A stretch of 32,624 nucleotides of DNA from Deltaproteobacteria bacterium. Lineage in GTDB: Bacteria > Bacillota > Desulfotomaculia > Desulfotomaculales > JAGUVT01. Shown here one piece after another: positions 1 to 7,729 of this stretch. How positions within the stretch are numbered: position 1 is the stretch's first letter; every line of letters starts with the position of its first letter. Position numbers and translations under genes: made by a program. The notes below the pieces were generated by a model. That model saw only the letters and a program-made list of their open reading frames with translations, made no database searches and was not told where the DNA came from. The stretch lies in NCBI GenBank assembly GCA_020062745.1, contig JAGUVT010000079.1, positions 1 through 32,624 of the forward strand. The letters run 5' to 3'.

Positions 1-188
1 ACTTCCGGAAGTTGTGGATTGCCAGAATAAATGCTGCAGCACGCATGAACGGCTTGACTTATAGCCGGTTGATGAATGGGTTAAAGCTTGCCGGAGTGAA
101 TGTCAACCGCAAGATTTTAGCGGATATAGCTGTTAATGATGCGCAGGCTTTCGTTCGGTTGGTTGAGGTGGCGAAAGCCGAACTTTAA
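1..188 (+). CDS. rplT: 50S ribosomal protein L20, C-terminal part
   Basis: Frame 3 reads [20 protein letters not shown] and continues to VAKAEL before a TAA at 186-188. This matches the C-terminal half of bacterial L20, which binds 23S rRNA early in large-subunit assembly and represses its own operon in Firmicutes. The N-terminal half lies outside the window, so only about 61 codons are seen. The ORF track misses it because no start codon is inside the window. The gene would normally end an infC-rpmI-rplT operon, which fits the translation genes that follow. No clear terminator was seen between it and ktrB. Confidence 0.93.
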   Translation, partial: FRKLWIARINAAARMNGLTYSRLMNGLKLAGVNVNRKILADIAVNDAQAFVRLVEVAKAEL

Positions 189-280
189 GCTTGATGAGTT
201 GCTGTTACTGGACAAAGTTAAATTATTTATAGTATTGTTGCTTGCAATGACAAAATGGGGGTTTTCGACAGGTTTTCTAA

Positions 281-1681
281 ATGGTTAGCTGGAAGGATGC
301 GAAAACAGACTTGGAGCATGCTTCTGCAAGGCGTAGATTTGTTGGCGTCGTCGGTCGGCTTAAAGGATGGCGCTTAACTCCTGCTCAGGTGCTGGTTTTT
401 GGTTTTAGCGGGGCGATCCTGGCCGGAACGATTTTGCTTACCATGCCTTTTGCCGTGCAGCCAGGCGCCAGTGTTAACTTCCTGGTATCCCTTTTTACCG
501 CTACTTCTGCGGTTTGTGTGACCGGCCTGGTGGTTGTGGATACCGGTACCCACTGGTCTTTAGCCGGTCAGGTGATAATCTTAATTTTAATTCAGGTCGG
601 GGGCCTGGGCATTATGACCATGGCCACTTTGTTTGCCATTTTGCTTGGCAGAAAAATAGGCCTCCGGGAACGTTTATTAATCAGAGAGTCTTTGAACCAG
701 GTAAGTATTGAAGGGATTGTCCGGCTGGTTAAATACTTACTGATCTTTACTTTTGGCACAGAGGTTGTTTTTGCTCTTATCCTGGGGGTCCGCTGGTCTG
801 CCGACTTCGGGTGGCAAAAAGGGCTGTGGTTTGGTTTGTTTCATGCCGTATCCGCCTTTAACAACGCCGGTTTCGACATTTTGGGCGGCTTCCATAGCCT
901 GACCGGGTACCGGGAGGACGTTACCGTTAACTTGAGCGTAACTACTTTAATTATCATCGGCGGCATTGGTTTTAGCGTCGTTGTAGATCTCTGGCAGCAC
1001 CGTAGTTTGAGGAGGATTGCTCTTCACAGCAAGCTGGTTCTATTGGTATCAACGGTGTTGGTGTTGTCCGGCATGTTGATGATTTTGTCTTTGGAGTGGT
1101 CCAATACCTTAAAACCGCTGAGCTTACATGGCAAAGTGCTGGCTGCCTATTTTCAGTCGGTTACCCCTCGCACGGCCGGCTATAACACTCTGGATATCGG
1201 TGGTTTGCGTGAGGCTACCCAGTTTTTGATTATTGTTCTGATGTTTATCGGCGCTTCCCCCGGTTCTACCGGAGGCGGGGTTAAGACTGCCACTATCGGG
1301 GTGTTGGTGCTGGCAGTATTATCTCAGATTGCCGGCAAGGAAGATGTGGAACTGTTTGACCGCCGCATTCCACGGTATCAGATTTATAAAGCGCTGACCA
1401 TTTTGCTGATGGCTGTTGCCCTGGTTATATCGATCAGCCTGGTTTTGTCTGTAACCGAAAAAGCCAGTCTTTTGCAGGTTCTCTTTGAAACAGTTTCTGC
1501 TTTTAGTACTGTTGGTCTGTCTACCGGAATTACACCGTCGCTTACTCCGTTCGGACAGATATTGATTATTATAACCATGTTTGTGGGCCGGCTGGGACCG
1601 CTGACTGTGGCTTTTGCTCTGGCCCAGCGCAAGCGGAGGACGGTATTGCGGTTTCCGGAAGAAAATATTATTGTAGGGTAG
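281..1681 (+). CDS. ktrB: KtrB/TrkH-family K+ channel subunit
   Basis: This is a 466-aa polytopic membrane protein of the KtrB/TrkH superfamily, which moves K+ through a pore built from four M1-P-M2 repeats. All four P-loops can be seen: SAVCVTGL, FNNAGF, TPRTAGYNT and AFSTVGL. Each carries the glycine that lines the filter. The C-terminus (FPEENIIVG) is typical of KtrB. The ATG at 281 is the first usable start, because the upstream ATG frame closes at once; its ribosome-binding site is weak. The next gene, 9 nt downstream, encodes a single-RCK-unit regulator, so the pair is better called KtrAB than Trk. The roughly 50-residue N-terminal extension before the first membrane helix is charged and cytosolic in character. 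Only weak promoter-like sequence was seen in the 92-nt gap after rplT. Confidence 0.93.
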   Translation: MVSWKDAKTDLEHASARRRFVGVVGRLKGWRLTPAQVLVFGFSGAILAGTILLTMPFAVQPGASVNFLVSLFTATSAVCVTGLVVVDTGTHWSLAGQVIILILIQVGGLGIMTMATLFAILLGRKIGLRERLLIRESLNQVSIEGIVRLVKYLLIFTFGTEVVFALILGVRWSADFGWQKGLWFGLFHAVSAFNNAGFDILGGFHSLTGYREDVTVNLSVTTLIIIGGIGFSVVVDLWQHRSLRRIALHSKLVLLVSTVLVLSGMLMILSLEWSNTLKPLSLHGKVLAAYFQSVTPRTAGYNTLDIGGLREATQFLIIVLMFIGASPGSTGGGVKTATIGVLVLAVLSQIAGKEDVELFDRRIPRYQIYKALTILLMAVALVISISLVLSVTEKASLLQVLFETVSAFSTVGLSTGITPSLTPFGQILIIITMFVGRLGPLTVAFALAQRKRRTVLRFPEENIIVG

Positions 1682-1690
1682 GCGGGAAAA

Positions 1691-2338
1691 GTGAAGCAGT
1701 TTGCTATTATCGGCCTGGGCCGCTTTGGTACCAGTGTGGCTTTGACCCTGTCCAGGATGGGCTATGATGTCCTGGCGGTGGATACCTGCGAAGAAAAAAT
1801 AAATAATATTATTGAACATGTTACTCATGCGGTCCAAGTGGACGCCATGGACGAGCAGGCTTTAAAGGCATTGGGTATCCGTAATTTTGATGTAGTCATT
1901 GTGGCTATCGGGCAGGATGTTCAATCCAATGTTCTGGTAACGGTGATGTTGAAAGAAATGGGGGTTAAGACGGTAGTATCAAAGGCTCAGTCCGAGTTGC
2001 ACGGGAAAGTGCTGGAGAAGGTGGGAGCCGATAAAATAGTTTTCCCCGAGCGGGACATGGGGGTTAGGGTGGCTCATGCTTTGGTTTCGAAGAATATCCT
2101 GGATCATATTAACCTTTCTCCCCATCATAGTATTATTGAATTGATTGCGCCGACTGAATTTGTTGGCAAGACCCTGGCAGAATCGGCCCTGCGCATGAAG
2201 CACGGGGTAACCGTTCTGGCTATCAGAAGAGGTGATGATATTATCATTTCACCGGGTGCCAAGCAGGTAATTAAAGAAAACGATATCCTGGTAGTGGTCG
2301 GGCGCAACGAACGTTTGCAAAGTCTTGAGGAAAGGTAG
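1691..2338 (+). CDS. ktrA: KtrA/TrkA-type RCK regulator of K+ uptake
   Basis: This is a 215-aa cytosolic protein with an N-terminal RCK_N Rossmann fold (nucleotide motif GLGRFGTSVA, acidic residue in AVDTCEE) and a C-terminal RCK_C/TrkA_C domain from about residue 135 to the end. KtrA proteins form octameric rings that gate KtrB in response to ATP/ADP, and RCK_C can bind c-di-AMP in Firmicutes; those points are family knowledge. The length is typical of single-unit KtrA, unlike the duplicated TrkA of E. coli. The start is GTG, preceded by GGCGGGAAAA, 9 nt after the ktrB stop, so the two genes are one transcription unit. Confidence 0.93.
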   Translation: MKQFAIIGLGRFGTSVALTLSRMGYDVLAVDTCEEKINNIIEHVTHAVQVDAMDEQALKALGIRNFDVVIVAIGQDVQSNVLVTVMLKEMGVKTVVSKAQSELHGKVLEKVGADKIVFPERDMGVRVAHALVSKNILDHINLSPHHSIIELIAPTEFVGKTLAESALRMKHGVTVLAIRRGDDIIISPGAKQVIKENDILVVVGRNERLQSLEER

Positions 2339-2348
2339 GTAGGGTCTG

Positions 2349-3137
2349 GTGGCCGGTAAGCGAAACATCAAGTACCTGCGCCGCCTGGCCGGCCGCCGTT
2401 TCCGGAAAGAAGAAGGAAAATTTCTGATTGAGGGAGTGCGTTTTGTACGGGAAGCTCTGGTTTCCGGCTGGCCGGTAGAACTGGTGGGATACTCTCCGGA
2501 AGTAGCCGAATCCGCGCCGGGCAGGGCTTTATTGGAGATTATTGGTGATCATTGTATTCCCCTGCTGAGGCTGGAAAGGGGCTTGCTTCAAGAGTTAGCC
2601 GGTACTGAAACGCCACAGGGAATTTTGGCGCTGGTAAAACAGCCGGAATGGAAAATAGATGAGGCGCTGCGCCCGAAAGGAGTGCCTCTAATGGTTATAG
2701 TGGATGGTGTTCAGGATCCGGGTAACCTGGGTACTATCATCCGGGCTGCTGACGCAGCCGGGGCTGACGGTGTTTATCTCTTGAAGGGAACGGTGGATCT
2801 TTATAACCCGAAAAGCTTACGGGCTACGATGGGGTCTATTTTTCACCTGCCGGTGATGCAGGATCTTTTGCCGGGACAATTGCTTCCACTGTTGACTAAA
2901 TCAGGTATAAAACTGGTAATAGGCGATCCATATAGTGATCTACCGGTCTATAAAGTTGACTTAACTATTCCTTGTGCGGTAGTTGTTGGCAGTGAAGCCA
3001 GAGGCTCTGTGATAACGGTACCGGGTGATGCAGGAATGAGGGTATGTATTACAATGCCTGGACGGGCGGAATCTTTAAATGTGGCTATGGCCGCGTCTAT
3101 TATTCTTTATGAGGCAGTACGTCAGCGCTCCCTATAA
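2349..3137 (+). CDS. TrmH/SpoU-family RNA 2'-O-ribose methyltransferase (YsgA-like)
   Basis: This 262-aa protein has the three SPOUT motifs of the TrmH class: motif 1 VDGVQDPGNLGTIIRAADAA, motif 2 VGSEARGS, and motif 3 PGRAESLNVAMAASIILYEA, which forms the knotted S-adenosylmethionine site. An N-terminal substrate-binding domain (about residues 5-95) resembles the RlmB/L30e-like module. It most likely methylates the 2'-hydroxyl of an rRNA or tRNA nucleotide; the exact target cannot be read from sequence. In Bacillus the equivalent gene ysgA lies next to pheST, and the same placement here supports that assignment. The start is GTG, 10 nt after the ktrA stop. The next promoter lies beyond the gene, so it probably reads through from ktrBA or further upstream. 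Confidence 0.88.
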   Translation: MAGKRNIKYLRRLAGRRFRKEEGKFLIEGVRFVREALVSGWPVELVGYSPEVAESAPGRALLEIIGDHCIPLLRLERGLLQELAGTETPQGILALVKQPEWKIDEALRPKGVPLMVIVDGVQDPGNLGTIIRAADAAGADGVYLLKGTVDLYNPKSLRATMGSIFHLPVMQDLLPGQLLPLLTKSGIKLVIGDPYSDLPVYKVDLTIPCAVVVGSEARGSVITVPGDAGMRVCITMPGRAESLNVAMAASIILYEAVRQRSL

Positions 3138-3172
3138 GCGTCTTGTATACATTTTATTTCCAATAAACTTTC

Positions 3173-3201
3173 TTGTCATAAACATGGCCTTATGATATAA
3201 T
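3173..3201 (+). promoter_or_regulatory. Strong sigma-A promoter for yqzL / T-box / pheST
   Basis: TTGTCA at 3173-3178 and TATAAT at 3196-3201 are separated by exactly 17 nt, an almost ideal housekeeping promoter. Transcription would begin near 3208. It sits after the methyltransferase gene and before the yqzL ORF and the T-box leader. No other good promoter was seen before the T-box. Confidence 0.8.
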
Positions 3202-3245
3202 CAGTCCGGAAGGTCCCCAAGAAGTTGAGGAAAGGTTGTGGTTAA

Positions 3246-3338
3246 ATGTTTTTAACCGCCGACTTTTTTTGGAGGCTATTCGAAGCAACAGGTTCGGTGA
3301 GGGCATATATTCTTTACAGGAGGCTGGCTGTTCACTAA
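3246..3338 (+). CDS. yqzL: YqzL-family small protein (30 aa), missed by the ORF track
   Basis: An ATG at 3246 opens a 30-codon frame ending in TAA at 3336. The peptide contains DFFWRLFEATGSVRAYILY. This fits my memory of the pattern in the uncharacterised YqzL family (Bacillus YqzL): DFxW, three residues later F, then TG, then a YxLY/F-like end. A purine-rich GAGGAAAGG lies about 10 nt upstream of the start. The protein has no known function. In Bacillus the gene lies between era and recO; here it lies in the 5' region of the pheST transcript, between the promoter and the T-box. The family match is from memory of the motif, not from a search. A short U-rich run inside the gene simply encodes Phe-Phe. 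Confidence 0.75.
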   Translation: MFLTADFFWRLFEATGSVRAYILYRRLAVH

Positions 3339-3361
3339 GATTATTTAAATAAAACTAAAAG

Positions 3362-3620
3362 GTGATGAAAGGGAAAAGTAGGTGTGCCGGGTTCAGCAGG
3401 GAGGACAGGTCGGTGACTGAAAGCCTGGCCGGGACGAAGCACTCTGAAATTCACCCTGGAACTGCGACTGAACGTTTGCTAAACAAGTAGGTGACGCCGG
3501 GACTTCTGCCGTTATCCGGAAGGCGGACATTTTTTATGTTCGAAGCAGTTAAGGTAAAAAAGATCTAAACTAGAGGGTGGTACTGCGGATTTCCGTCCCT
3601 GTAGAGGGCGGAATTTTTAT
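3362..3620 (+). promoter_or_regulatory. T-box leader (tRNA-Phe sensing) controlling pheST
   Basis: The region has the hallmarks of a T-box. They are a 5' GATGAAAGGGAAAAGTA block with the AGTA bulge at 3377-3380, a specifier loop GAAATTCACC with the Phe codon TTC at 3450-3452, and the T-box sequence AGGGTGGTACTGCGG at 3574-3588. The TGGT bulge is complementary to the ACCA end of uncharged tRNA-Phe. When uncharged tRNA-Phe binds, the antiterminator forms and pheST is transcribed. The T-box has T in place of C in the usual ACCGCG block. The ORF track places the pheS start inside this element, which is wrong. Confidence 0.92.
3591..3620 (+). terminator. T-box attenuator terminator
   Basis: TTCCGTCCCT pairs with AGGGCGGAA across a short GTAG loop, with one bulge or a G-U pair, and is followed by TTTTTATTTTT. 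It overlaps the end of the T-box antiterminator, as expected for mutually exclusive folding. Confidence 0.85.
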
Positions 3621-3686
3621 TTTTCAGTATTATCAAGGAACGTTCATAAAAACATTTTTGCCGCGAAAGCTCACAGATTTTTCTTC

Positions 3687-3693
3687 AAGGAGG
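3687..3693 (+). promoter_or_regulatory. Ribosome-binding site that sets the pheS start
   Basis: AAGGAGG is a perfect Shine-Dalgarno, 9 nt before GTG 3703. It lies inside the longer track ORF and shows that translation does not begin at 3577. Confidence 0.88.
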
Positions 3694-3702
3694 AATGGGG
3701 GA

Positions 3703-4725
3703 GTGGAAAAACGACTGCGCGATATTGCCGAAGAGGCCAGACGCAGTCTGGACAGTGTCAGCAGCCTGGCAGAGCTTGACGAAATCAGGGTGCGGTTTTT
3801 AGGTAAAAAAGGAGAACTGACCCGGGTACTTCGGAAGATGGGCATGGTGCCGGCCGAAGAGCGTCCCCGTATCGGTCAACTGGCTAATGAGGTGAGGGAC
3901 GTCATCGAGAAAAGCCTGGCGGGGAGAATTGAGGCTGTAAAAGAGCGGGTTAAAGAAGAACGTCTGCGGCAGGAGGGCATTGATGTAACCCTGCCTGGTT
4001 TGCCTGTGACCCGGGGGAGGAAACATCCGATCACTCTTGTCACTGAGGAAATTGCCGGTTTTTTTCTTGGTCTTGGCTATAGTATTGCCGAGGGGCCTGA
4101 AATAGAATTGGATTATTATAATTTTGAAGCTTTAAACATTCCGAAAGATCACCCGGCCCGGGATATGCAGGATACTTTTTTTATTGAACCCGAAATCCTT
4201 TTACGCACTCATACCTCGCCGGTTCAGGTGCGTGCTATGGAGAAAGCGACCCCGGCTTTGCCGGTGAAGATAATTGCTCCCGGCAGGGTTTACCGCCGTG
4301 ACGACGACGCCACTCATTCCCCCATGTTTCACCAGGTGGAAGGACTGGTGGTTGACCGGCACATTGCTTTGAGTGATCTTAAAGGTACGCTAGATCTTTT
4401 TGCCAGAAAGATGTTCGGGATTGGTATCCATACCAGGTTCCGTCCCAGTTACTTCCCTTTTACCGAACCCAGCCTGGAAGTGGATATTTCCTGTGTTATG
4501 TGTGGCGGAGACGGCTGCCGGGTATGCTCATCTACCGGTTGGCTGGAGATCTTGGGGTCCGGCATGGTTCATCCACGTGTGCTGGAGATGTCTGGCTACA
4601 ATTCGGAAGAAGTGACCGGCTTTGCCTTTGGTCTGGGCGTGGAGCGAATAGCCATGCTGAAGTACGGCATTGACGATATGCGGCTTTTATTTGAAAATGA
4701 TTTGCGCTTTTTACAGCAGTTTTGA
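3703..4725 (+). CDS. pheS: Phenylalanyl-tRNA synthetase alpha subunit
   Basis: PheS is the catalytic subunit of the alpha2-beta2 enzyme that charges tRNA-Phe. Starting at GTG 3703 gives 340 aa, the usual family length; the 382-aa track version begins in the T-box. The N-terminal coiled-coil arm (about residues 1-90) is followed by the class II core. Visible are motif 2 ([19 protein letters not shown]), [10 protein letters not shown], and motif 3 ([19 protein letters not shown]). A small cysteine cluster, [12 protein letters not shown], precedes GWLEILG; it also occurs in other bacterial PheS. Expression is controlled by the T-box upstream, and pheT follows after a 107-nt gap holding a repeat. 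Confidence 0.97.
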   Translation: MEKRLRDIAEEARRSLDSVSSLAELDEIRVRFLGKKGELTRVLRKMGMVPAEERPRIGQLANEVRDVIEKSLAGRIEAVKERVKEERLRQEGIDVTLPGLPVTRGRKHPITLVTEEIAGFFLGLGYSIAEGPEIELDYYNFEALNIPKDHPARDMQDTFFIEPEILLRTHTSPVQVRAMEKATPALPVKIIAPGRVYRRDDDATHSPMFHQVEGLVVDRHIALSDLKGTLDLFARKMFGIGIHTRFRPSYFPFTEPSLEVDISCVMCGGDGCRVCSSTGWLEILGSGMVHPRVLEMSGYNSEEVTGFAFGLGVERIAMLKYGIDDMRLLFENDLRFLQQF

Positions 4726-4728
4726 AAA

Positions 4729-4815
4729 AGCAATAAGCAATCAGCAATCAGCAATCAGCGGCTAGCTCTTTGTCTTGCTTTACTGAAAGCTGACAGCTAT
4801 TAGCTGACGGCTAAT
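4729..4815. repeat. Heptad-repeat intergenic palindromic element
   Basis: Four tandem heptads (CAATAAG then three CAATCAG at 4731-4758) form the left arm. AGCTGACAGCTATTAGCTGACGGCTAAT forms the right arm, which is roughly the reverse complement of the left. The element would fold into a long imperfect hairpin in the pheS-pheT mRNA. It has the look of a dispersed non-autonomous intergenic repeat; a related degenerate stretch is seen near 19229-19263. Confidence 0.6.
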
Positions 4816-4832
4816 ATGGGAGGTTTGTTTGG

Positions 4833-7253
4833 ATGCTGGTCTCGTTTAAGTGGCTGCAGGAGTTTGTGGATATCGATATTTCACCGGCGGATCTGGCCGA
4901 CCGGCTTACCATGGCCGGACTGGAGACAGGCCGGATTATAGAGCCGGGTAAAGATATTACCGGTGTCGTAACCGGCCGGGTGGATGATGTGTCTCCTCAT
5001 CCCAATGCTGATAAGCTTCTTGTGGTTAAAGTAAGTAACGGTGCGGAAACATTTCAGATTGTCACTGCTGCTACCAATATAGCGCAGGGTGACGTAGTTC
5101 CGGTGGCTCTGGAGGGGGCTCGTTTGGCCGGTGGGGTTGTTATTAAAAGGGCTAAACTGCGGGGGATAGAGTCTCAGGGGATGATGTGTTCCGGACGGGA
5201 GTTAGGGCTGGACCAAAAAATTATGCCTGCTGAACAGGCCCATGGGATAATGATTTTGCCGCCTGGGACGCCTTTAGGAGTAGATGCCAGGCAGGTTTTA
5301 GGGCTGGATGATGTAGTTTTGGAACTGGAACTGACGCCTAACCGCGGCGACTGCCTTTCGATCATCGGGGTGGCCAGAGAGGTGGCAGCCCTGTTGGGGA
5401 AAGACTTCCGGATGCCGGTCCCGGTCTTTCCGGAAATGCCGGAATCTATTGAGGGGCAGGTGCGGGTAGACATTCACAAGCCTGACCTGTGCCGGCGCTA
5501 TGTTGCCAGGCTGATTAAAAACGTCAGGGCCGGTAGTTCTCCACTTTGGGTGCAGCAGAGGCTCCGTTGTGCCGGGATAAGGCCCATAAGCAATATCGTA
5601 GACGTAACCAACTATGTAATGTTGGAACTGGGTCAACCCCTGCACGCTTTTGATTATGATCTTTTAACCGGTCATCATATTATCGTCAGACTGGCCGGAA
5701 AGGACGAAAAAATAACCTCGCTGGACGGAGTTGAACGGGAACTTGACCCTGATATGCTGGTTATCGCCGACCCGTCCGGAGCTGTGGCGATAGCCGGGGT
5801 GATGGGCGGCTTGAATTCGGAAGTTACCCCTGACACAAAGTCTGTCTTATTGGAATCAGCGTTTTTTGACCCGGTCAGCATCAGGCGAACCGCTAAACGT
5901 CTTGGGCTGAGTTCCGAGTCGGCGCAGCGTTTTGAAAAGGGTATTGATTTGAGCGGCTGTACCAGAGCGGTGGACCGGGCAGCCCAGTTGATTCAGGATA
6001 TGGGCGCTGGTGAAGTGGTGGCCGGAGTGGTTGATAATTATCCCTGCCCGGCAGTGGAAAAGGCTATTGTATTAAGGCCGTCCCGCGTTACTCATGTCCT
6101 TGGGGTGGATGTTTCTGTTTCTGCGATGCAAAACGTTCTTTCCGGCTTGCAGTTTAAAATTAGGGATGATGGAAACGAAATGCTGGTAACCGTACCTGTT
6201 CACAGGACGGATGTAAACGTGGAAATTGATTTGATTGAAGAAATAGCCCGTATGTATGGGTATCACCGGCTTCCCTGCACCTTGCCCGGCGGTTCCGCCA
6301 CTCCCGGGTATAAAACGGCGGAACAGCTTTTTACTGATAAAATAAGGGATGTTCTGGCTGAAGCAGGGTTGTTTGAGGTGGTCACTTATAGTTTTATCAG
6401 CCCCGGCATTTTTGACTTGATCAACCTTCCGCCGGAGCACCTTTTACGCCGGGCGGTGTCTGTCAAAAATCCCTTGAGTGAAGAGCATTCGGTAATGCGC
6501 ACGATAATGTGGCCTGGTCTTTTAGAGGTGCTGGTACGTAATTACAACCGGCAGGTGAAAAATGGAACCGTATTTGAGATCGGTCATGTCTTTTATCCCC
6601 GGGGTGAGGGCCGGCAGCCCGCAGAATGTCCGATGCTGGCGGCGGTTGTAACGGGCCGTACCAGAGGCGGCTGGAACCAGGCGCCTCGAGAAATGGACTT
6701 TTATTACCTGAAAGGTTTTTTAGAAATTATTTTTGACCGCGCAGGTGTTTCGGAAGTGTCTTATTTACCTGAAAAAACCAACCCCAGTTTCCATCCCGGA
6801 CGTACCGCTTGTCTGGTATCGGATGATTGTTTTCTGGGTATCATAGGTGAAATACATCCGGATGTGCTGGAAAAATTCGGTCTGGGGCAGCGGGCAGCCG
6901 CTTTTGAAATAGATCTTACCGCGTTGTTTAAAGTGTGTAAGGGTGGCAAAAAGTATCAACCAATATCCCGTTTTCCAGGCGTGGATAGGGATCTGGCTGT
7001 TGTGATCAGCCAGGATGTGCCGGCGCAGGAAGTATTTAAGGTAATTCGGGAAAGCGGTGGCATGTTGCTCAAGGAGGTCGAGCTTTTTGACCTTTATTAT
7101 GGCCGGCAGGTTCCGGAAGGATGCCGGAGTATGGCTTTCACCTTGAAGTTTCAAGCTCTGGACCGGACTCTTACCGATACCGAAGTAACCGGATGCCTGG
7201 ATAATATTGCTAATGACTTGAGGTTGCGTTTGGGAGCAAAGTTACGGGTTTAA
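4833..7253 (+). CDS. pheT: Phenylalanyl-tRNA synthetase beta subunit
   Basis: This 806-aa PheT has the normal bacterial domain order. A tRNA-binding OB fold covers about residues 40-150, and the B3/B4 editing domain about 205-385, which clears mischarged Tyr-tRNA-Phe. The B5 domain follows at about 405-475, then a catalytically inactive class II core to about 700. The last ~95 residues, starting at ISRFPGVDRDLAVV, are the FDX-ACB anticodon-binding domain. The ATG at 4833 follows GGGAGG by 9 nt. It is co-transcribed with pheS under T-box control, though the heptad-repeat hairpin lies between the two genes. No terminator was seen directly downstream. Confidence 0.97.
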   Translation: MLVSFKWLQEFVDIDISPADLADRLTMAGLETGRIIEPGKDITGVVTGRVDDVSPHPNADKLLVVKVSNGAETFQIVTAATNIAQGDVVPVALEGARLAGGVVIKRAKLRGIESQGMMCSGRELGLDQKIMPAEQAHGIMILPPGTPLGVDARQVLGLDDVVLELELTPNRGDCLSIIGVAREVAALLGKDFRMPVPVFPEMPESIEGQVRVDIHKPDLCRRYVARLIKNVRAGSSPLWVQQRLRCAGIRPISNIVDVTNYVMLELGQPLHAFDYDLLTGHHIIVRLAGKDEKITSLDGVERELDPDMLVIADPSGAVAIAGVMGGLNSEVTPDTKSVLLESAFFDPVSIRRTAKRLGLSSESAQRFEKGIDLSGCTRAVDRAAQLIQDMGAGEVVAGVVDNYPCPAVEKAIVLRPSRVTHVLGVDVSVSAMQNVLSGLQFKIRDDGNEMLVTVPVHRTDVNVEIDLIEEIARMYGYHRLPCTLPGGSATPGYKTAEQLFTDKIRDVLAEAGLFEVVTYSFISPGIFDLINLPPEHLLRRAVSVKNPLSEEHSVMRTIMWPGLLEVLVRNYNRQVKNGTVFEIGHVFYPRGEGRQPAECPMLAAVVTGRTRGGWNQAPREMDFYYLKGFLEIIFDRAGVSEVSYLPEKTNPSFHPGRTACLVSDDCFLGIIGEIHPDVLEKFGLGQRAAAFEIDLTALFKVCKGGKKYQPISRFPGVDRDLAVVISQDVPAQEVFKVIRESGGMLLKEVELFDLYYGRQVPEGCRSMAFTLKFQALDRTLTDTEVTGCLDNIANDLRLRLGAKLRV

Positions 7254-7370
7254 GGTAGGTTTTGGAATAATTTTCTGAAACATGTCCGGCAGGCAGGAAA
7301 TTAGTAAATGCATGGCGAATGATAAAGAAAAATAGCTGTTCGGCTAATTTAAAACTCCTGAGGGAATTTT

Positions 7371-7640
7371 ATGGATGATCGTAAAGCCCGAGTGGAAGTA
7401 GAAATCTTTGGTGAGTATTATACCCTCAAAGGGGATGCTGCACCAGAATATATGGTTATGCTGGCGAAATACGTCAGCAGCAAAATGCAGCAACTGGTTA
7501 GCCGCAATGACAGGCTTAACCGGAGTCAGGCAGCGGTACTGGCTGCTCTCAACATAGCTGATGAACTAAACAAACTGAGGGAGGAATATGATAACCTGGT
7601 CCGGCTGTTGGAACCGGATAAGGGTAAACAAAACTCATGA
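7371..7640 (+). CDS. zapA: Cell division protein ZapA
   Basis: This is an 89-aa ZapA-family protein. ZapA binds FtsZ and bundles its protofilaments at midcell. The N-terminal globular part has VEVEIFGEYYTLKG, the beta-strand typical of the family. It is followed by a long helix (SQAAVLAALNIADELNKLREEYDNL) that forms the dimer coiled coil. The ATG at 7371 has TGAGGGA 6-8 nt upstream. In Bacillus zapA (yshA) lies between pheST/rnhC and polX, and the same order minus rnhC and cvpA is found here. Its stop codon is inside the terminator hairpin that follows. Confidence 0.9.
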   Translation: MDDRKARVEVEIFGEYYTLKGDAAPEYMVMLAKYVSSKMQQLVSRNDRLNRSQAAVLAALNIADELNKLREEYDNLVRLLEPDKGKQNS

Positions 7641-7661
7641 AGCTGGCTTCATGAGTTTTTT
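7631..7661 (+). terminator. Rho-independent terminator after zapA
   Basis: AACTCATGAAGC and GCTTCATGAGTT form a perfect 12-bp stem with a 2-nt TG gap, followed by TTTTT. The zapA stop codon (7638-7640) lies inside the left arm, so a terminating ribosome covers the hairpin. Confidence 0.9.
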
Positions 7662-7729
7662 AGCGGCTGTTTTGGGCAAGATAACGGCGTTGTGGAATTT
7701 TCACCACGCTTGCAGGGGAGAGGTAAAAG

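Noticed and set aside
209-233. Promoter-like TGGACA and TATAGT before ktrB
   Set aside because: The two hexamers are only 13 nt apart and no better -35 was found, so the promoter cannot be supported.
1319-1837. 172-aa minus-strand ORF across ktrB and ktrA
   Set aside because: It is antisense to two recognisable genes and shows no family motif.
3577-3702. The N-terminal 42 residues of the track ORF for pheS
   Set aside because: They are read from the T-box sequence and its terminator; the real start is GTG 3703 behind AAGGAGG.
4731-4758. Possible CRISPR-like repeats (tandem heptads)
   Set aside because: The units are 7 nt and directly adjacent with no spacers; this is a simple tandem repeat.
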